The translations under genes and the position numbers were made by a program. A stretch of 40,837 nt of DNA from MB-PLM-2 sp964385715 (lineage in GTDB: Bacteria; Planctomycetota; Planctomycetia; Pirellulales; UBA7805), in contig CAYLRE010000009.1 in NCBI GenBank assembly GCA_964385715.1, positions 1 to 40,837 of the forward strand, read 5' to 3'. Of the stretch, positions 38,125-40,837 are shown one piece after another. Under the pieces are notes generated by a model. The model was given only the letters and a program-made list of their open reading frames with translations. It searched no databases and had not been told where the DNA came from. Each line of letters opens with the position of its first letter. Positions within the stretch are counted from its first letter, which is position 1.

Positions 38125-38274
38125 TCGCGAGTCCCGGCGTTTGCTCGCGGCCCGTGCTTTCTTCGCAAGTTGGGTGACCTTGCGGGCTGGGTAAACCTTT
38201 CTCGTCTTGGTGAGATGCGGAAGTCGATAGCGAAAGTAGGTCTTTGTGCGCAAAAATCGACTGTCGCAGGGCAT

Positions 38275-39618
38275 ATGGACGTGAAATTGGCGAGGCGAAA
38301 AACTTGGATCCAGCTTGCGATAGCGGTCTGCCTGGCCGCCGCAATGCCGCTCGCTTTTCCGTCGCTTGCGCAGGCGCAGTCGCCGAGCGATCGTGATCCG
38401 GCCGTCGTTATTCCAGACCAAGCCATACCGGCGCAACCGGCAGACGGTCCTGCACGCCGGCAGCTTGGCAACGTGCCAGACAACGTAGGAGCCCAGCTTG
38501 CGGAATCGGATCGGCAGGTCGATTCGCTGTTTGCAGTGGGGCCCCTGACACCGCTGCACCGCATTTGGGAACGGGCGTCGGACAATCTGCGCGACTCGTG
38601 GGGACTCGATCTCGGTTTCAACTACACGGCCGTGTACCAGGGGGCCGACACCGTCTTCGCCGGCCCGCGGGAAGGGAGCGGCGGCGATCTCGACTTCTTT
38701 GGCCGTTGGCAGCCGCTCGCTTGCGATTGTTGTCGTCAGGGGGCATTCGTGTTCAGCAGTGAATCGCGGCATCGCTACGGCGAGATTTCGCCCAACGAAC
38801 TGAACACCGGCACAATGGGCGGCACGATTGTCTCCTTCGGCCGACAGGACTTCGCCCTCGTCGAAGCGTACTGGGAGCAGGGTTCGCCTGACGACGGAAT
38901 GTTGGCTCGGCTCGGCAAGATGGATCCGGCTCTGATCTACGACGGCGGCCGTTACGTCAGTTCGAACTACGCGTTCTTGAGCCCCGCATTTTCCGACACA
39001 CTACCGATGCCGCTGCCGGGGGCGGGATTGGGCGTCGCTGCGGCCATCTATCCTAGTGAAGAGTGCTATCTCGTTGCCGGAGTGCATGACGCCAACGGTC
39101 GCCGTACGACGGCGGGCTTCGACACGTTTTTCGGAGAAGGGGAGTACTTCACGGCGGTCGAAGCAGGGCTGACACCGAATTTCGGCCAGCCGGGGGCCGG
39201 GGGCTACCACATCACATTCTGGAGTGTTGATCCGCGGCAGAATGCCGGCAGAGCGAGCGATCGCGGGTTCGCCTTGACGATGGAATAGGAACTCGGCTGC
39301 TGTAACAACGTCGTGCCCTTTTTGCGATATGCCTATGCGCATCGAGGGCTGAACGGCACTCGCGAGAATCTCTCGGTCGGAGTCGGCTTTGAGAATGTTC
39401 GTTGCCAGAACGACGACGTTATCGGCATCGCCTGCTCTTGGGCAGAGCCAACGAATCGCGCCCTGCGCGACCAGTACACTGTCGAAGCGTTCTATCGCTT
39501 GTACCTGACCCCGCACACGCATCTCACGCCCGACGTGCAAGTGGTGATTGACCCGGCCCACGCGCCGAGCAAACAGGCCGTTACGGTCTTTGGCTTGCGG
39601 CTGCGGACGCTCTTCTAG
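38275..39618 (+). pseudogene. OprB-like carbohydrate porin, split by an in-frame TAG
   Basis: One frame of 448 codons encodes an OprB-family porin except for a TAG at 39286-39288. The first part (337 residues) has a signal peptide (ending ALAFPSLAQAQS-like, residues about 12-35), then WERASDNLRDSWGLDLGFNY, TAVYQGADTVFAGPREG and FGRQDFALVEAYWEQ, as in OprB. The second part (39289-39618) continues the barrel: VVPFLRYAYAHRGLNGTREN, RDQYTVEAFYRLYLTPHTHL, TPDVQVVIDPAH, ending GLRLRTLF with the C-terminal Phe of outer-membrane barrels. The total of 447 residues suits OprB. The second part alone could start at the ATG at 39331 but would lack a signal peptide. Either a nonsense mutation, a base error, or read-through explains it. 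It ends the sulfatase cluster. Confidence 0.87.
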
Positions 39619-40421
39619 CGGTACAGGCGAGCGCGATCGCATTGCGGGCAGGCGCGTGCGGGATATCGCTTCCGCCCGCCTGTAGTGACCCTCTCTAGGG
39701 CCCGTTTCATGCTTTGGTTCCGAGCGTTTGCGTGGGCGCGGCGGATCGTTTTGGGACAGTTTAGCGGGGGAATTTATTGGTATTTGAAGCGGCGTCAATT
39801 GGCAGGAGTTTTCTTCGTATTCAGGCGATATTTTTCGCTGGATACCCAACCCTCAAAGTCGACGTTACGGGCATGTGGTTTCAACTCAATAAATGCCACT
39901 GAAATTATAGTCATTTCTGGTTATTTGCAAGAAACACTAGTTTTTAAGGGGGATTCGTGTGATGATCTGAAGTTCAATACGGACGCGGAACTGGTTCACT
40001 TTTGCCGTGTGGAACGGAGGCAAAAAACTCGTCTCACAGGTTCGCGTGAAAATTGGAATAAAATGGACAATTTCCTTGACAGGGGTAATCACCCCGGATA
40101 CTTTGGTACTTGTTGATGAAAGATGATAGTCAGCGTTCTACCAATTCAAAGAATTGGAGCGGTGGCTGGGTTCGTAGGGACTTAGTTTTCAAGGGAATAG
40201 CTCGTGACTCGGTTTTACGTTCGACGTGTGTAAGAAAAGCGACGAGGGGGCTCTTAATCCGTGTTGGGAACAGGAAATTAAGAGTGTCATTGCCGCTTTT
40301 TTTTCGGCGGGCGTTCAACCTAAATTGGTCATTAGCTTGCCTGGCGGAGTCCAGCCTTTTTCCCCGAAAGGAGAGACGTGGAGTGATGAGACACAGTGTT
40401 TTTGCAACAAGGAGTTTTCTA
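39619..40421. other. Long intergenic region upstream of the PEP-CTERM gene
   Basis: About 800 bases, more AT-rich than its surroundings in 39780-40100. A 143-codon open frame at 39685-40116 lacks a ribosome binding site and protein character. A hairpin (TTTGCC at 40001-40006 with GGCAAA at 40019-40024) lies inside it. The last 100 bases hold a sigma-54-like promoter, listed separately. Confidence 0.5.
40325..40341 (+). promoter_or_regulatory. Sigma-54-like promoter before the PEP-CTERM gene
   Basis: TTGG at 40325-40328 and TTGC at 40337-40340 stand with exactly ten bases between the invariant GG and GC, the -24/-12 spacing. The rest of the -24 box (TTGGTCA) deviates from TTGGCAC. It lies about 80 bases before the ATG at 40422. 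PEP-CTERM genes are known to be sigma-54-controlled in some bacteria. Confidence 0.45.
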
Positions 40422-40837
40422 ATGAATCGAGGTTTTGCGACCGTGGCGCTTCTAGTCGCCACAATGTTCCTTGCTAGCCCCGCGCTGTCGACTGTTACCC
40501 CGGCTGGCGATCTTGATCCGGCCATTCCGGATCTGATTTACGATTCGGCCACCGGCGATGTGACCATCGACTGGGAAGGTAACACGCTGATTTCGTACGT
40601 TCTGAAGAACGGTTCGAACAGCTTCATCCCGGGAAATCACAGCACGATTCTCCTGGGATCGTTCCCGACCGCCACGAGCAACGAGTTGTCGGAATCGACC
40701 TCGTTCGCAGAACCCGGCGTGACCACGCGTAGCATGGGTAACGTATTCCCGACCGGTATGAACCTGACGGGACTGCAGAGCCTGTTGACGGTGAACTCGA
40801 TCATCCTCAGCTTGGGTGGTCCGCAGATTCCGTTCGA
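40422..40837 (+). CDS. PEP-CTERM-family secreted protein, N-terminal part (runs off the window)
   Basis: The first 138 residues of a secreted protein. AAGGAG lies eight bases before the ATG at 40422, and the signal peptide is VALLVATMFLASPALS. The mature part (IPDLIYDSATGDVTIDWEGN, SYVLKNGSNSFIPGNHSTIL, LGSFPTATSNELSESTSFAE, GNVFPTGMNLTGLQSLLTVN) matches the protein at 29927 almost residue for residue. That paralogue ends in a PEP-CTERM anchor, so this one probably does too, but the end is outside the window. A sigma-54-like promoter lies about 80 bases upstream. Its codon use is more even and GC-richer than the DNA before it. Confidence 0.92.
   Translation, partial: MNRGFATVALLVATMFLASPALSTVTPAGDLDPAIPDLIYDSATGDVTIDWEGNTLISYVLKNGSNSFIPGNHSTILLGSFPTATSNELSESTSFAEPGVTTRSMGNVFPTGMNLTGLQSLLTVNSIILSLGGPQIPF

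Noticed and set aside
39685..40116. 143-codon open frame before the last gene
   Set aside because: No ribosome binding site, no recognisable fold or motif, and it crosses a hairpin in an AT-rich noncoding-looking stretch.

Overview
The window looks like chromosomal DNA from a planctomycete of the Pirellulales type. This is inferred from gene content: a sulfatase, PEP-CTERM-anchored secreted proteins, a cysteine-rich beta-barrel protein, a ThiD2-ThiE fusion, lipid A and LPS-export genes, and a moderately GC-rich, loosely packed genome. No rRNA, tRNA, CRISPR array, integrase, transposase or phage gene was found. One 10-N assembly gap lies at 24436-24445.

Layout. 1-5300: on the minus strand, an ankyrin-repeat lipoprotein, a CYTH-domain protein (ATGA overlap) and the start of lpxB; then a TlpA-like thioredoxin, thiE (minus) and a small membrane protein. 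5327-7956: clpC with a clear terminator. 8237-11297: an Mla-type lipid transport operon (permease, ATPase, MCE protein), converging on a PEGA-domain lipoprotein. 12303-18213: a membrane-anchored PP2C phosphatase, an LptF/LptG-family permease, and a histidine kinase/NtrC-type regulator pair. 18288-21414: lexA (minus) and the protease gene sppA. 21415-22060 carries a family of palindromic intergenic repeats. 22061-25854: a small membrane protein, then a large PEP-CTERM surface protein broken by the gap. 26282-30817: an alpha/beta hydrolase, a GYD-domain protein, a small unknown protein, a beta-barrel protein and a PEP-CTERM protein. 31330-33198: a sensor kinase with two CHASE3-like regions. 33400-39618: a one-directional cluster of secreted sulfatase, SpoIIAA-like protein, HAD hydrolase, amidohydrolase and an OprB-like porin split by an amber codon. 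The window ends inside a second PEP-CTERM protein, a clear paralogue of the one at 29927.

How the genes fit together. The first half is largely envelope upkeep and stress control: lipid A synthesis (LpxB), LPS export (LptF/G family), lipid transport (Mla), protein quality control (ClpC, SppA) and SOS control (LexA). The second half is largely secreted and surface proteins. The points most worth checking are: the NtrC-type regulator, which has no ATG, GTG or TTG in its frame early enough to make a whole receiver domain and probably starts at ATC; the porin with an in-frame TAG; the bipartite palindromic repeats; the sulfatase-to-porin cluster, whose amidohydrolase lacks a usual metal-binding histidine; and the shared N-terminal domain of the two PEP-CTERM paralogues, the second of which has a sigma-54-like promoter upstream.
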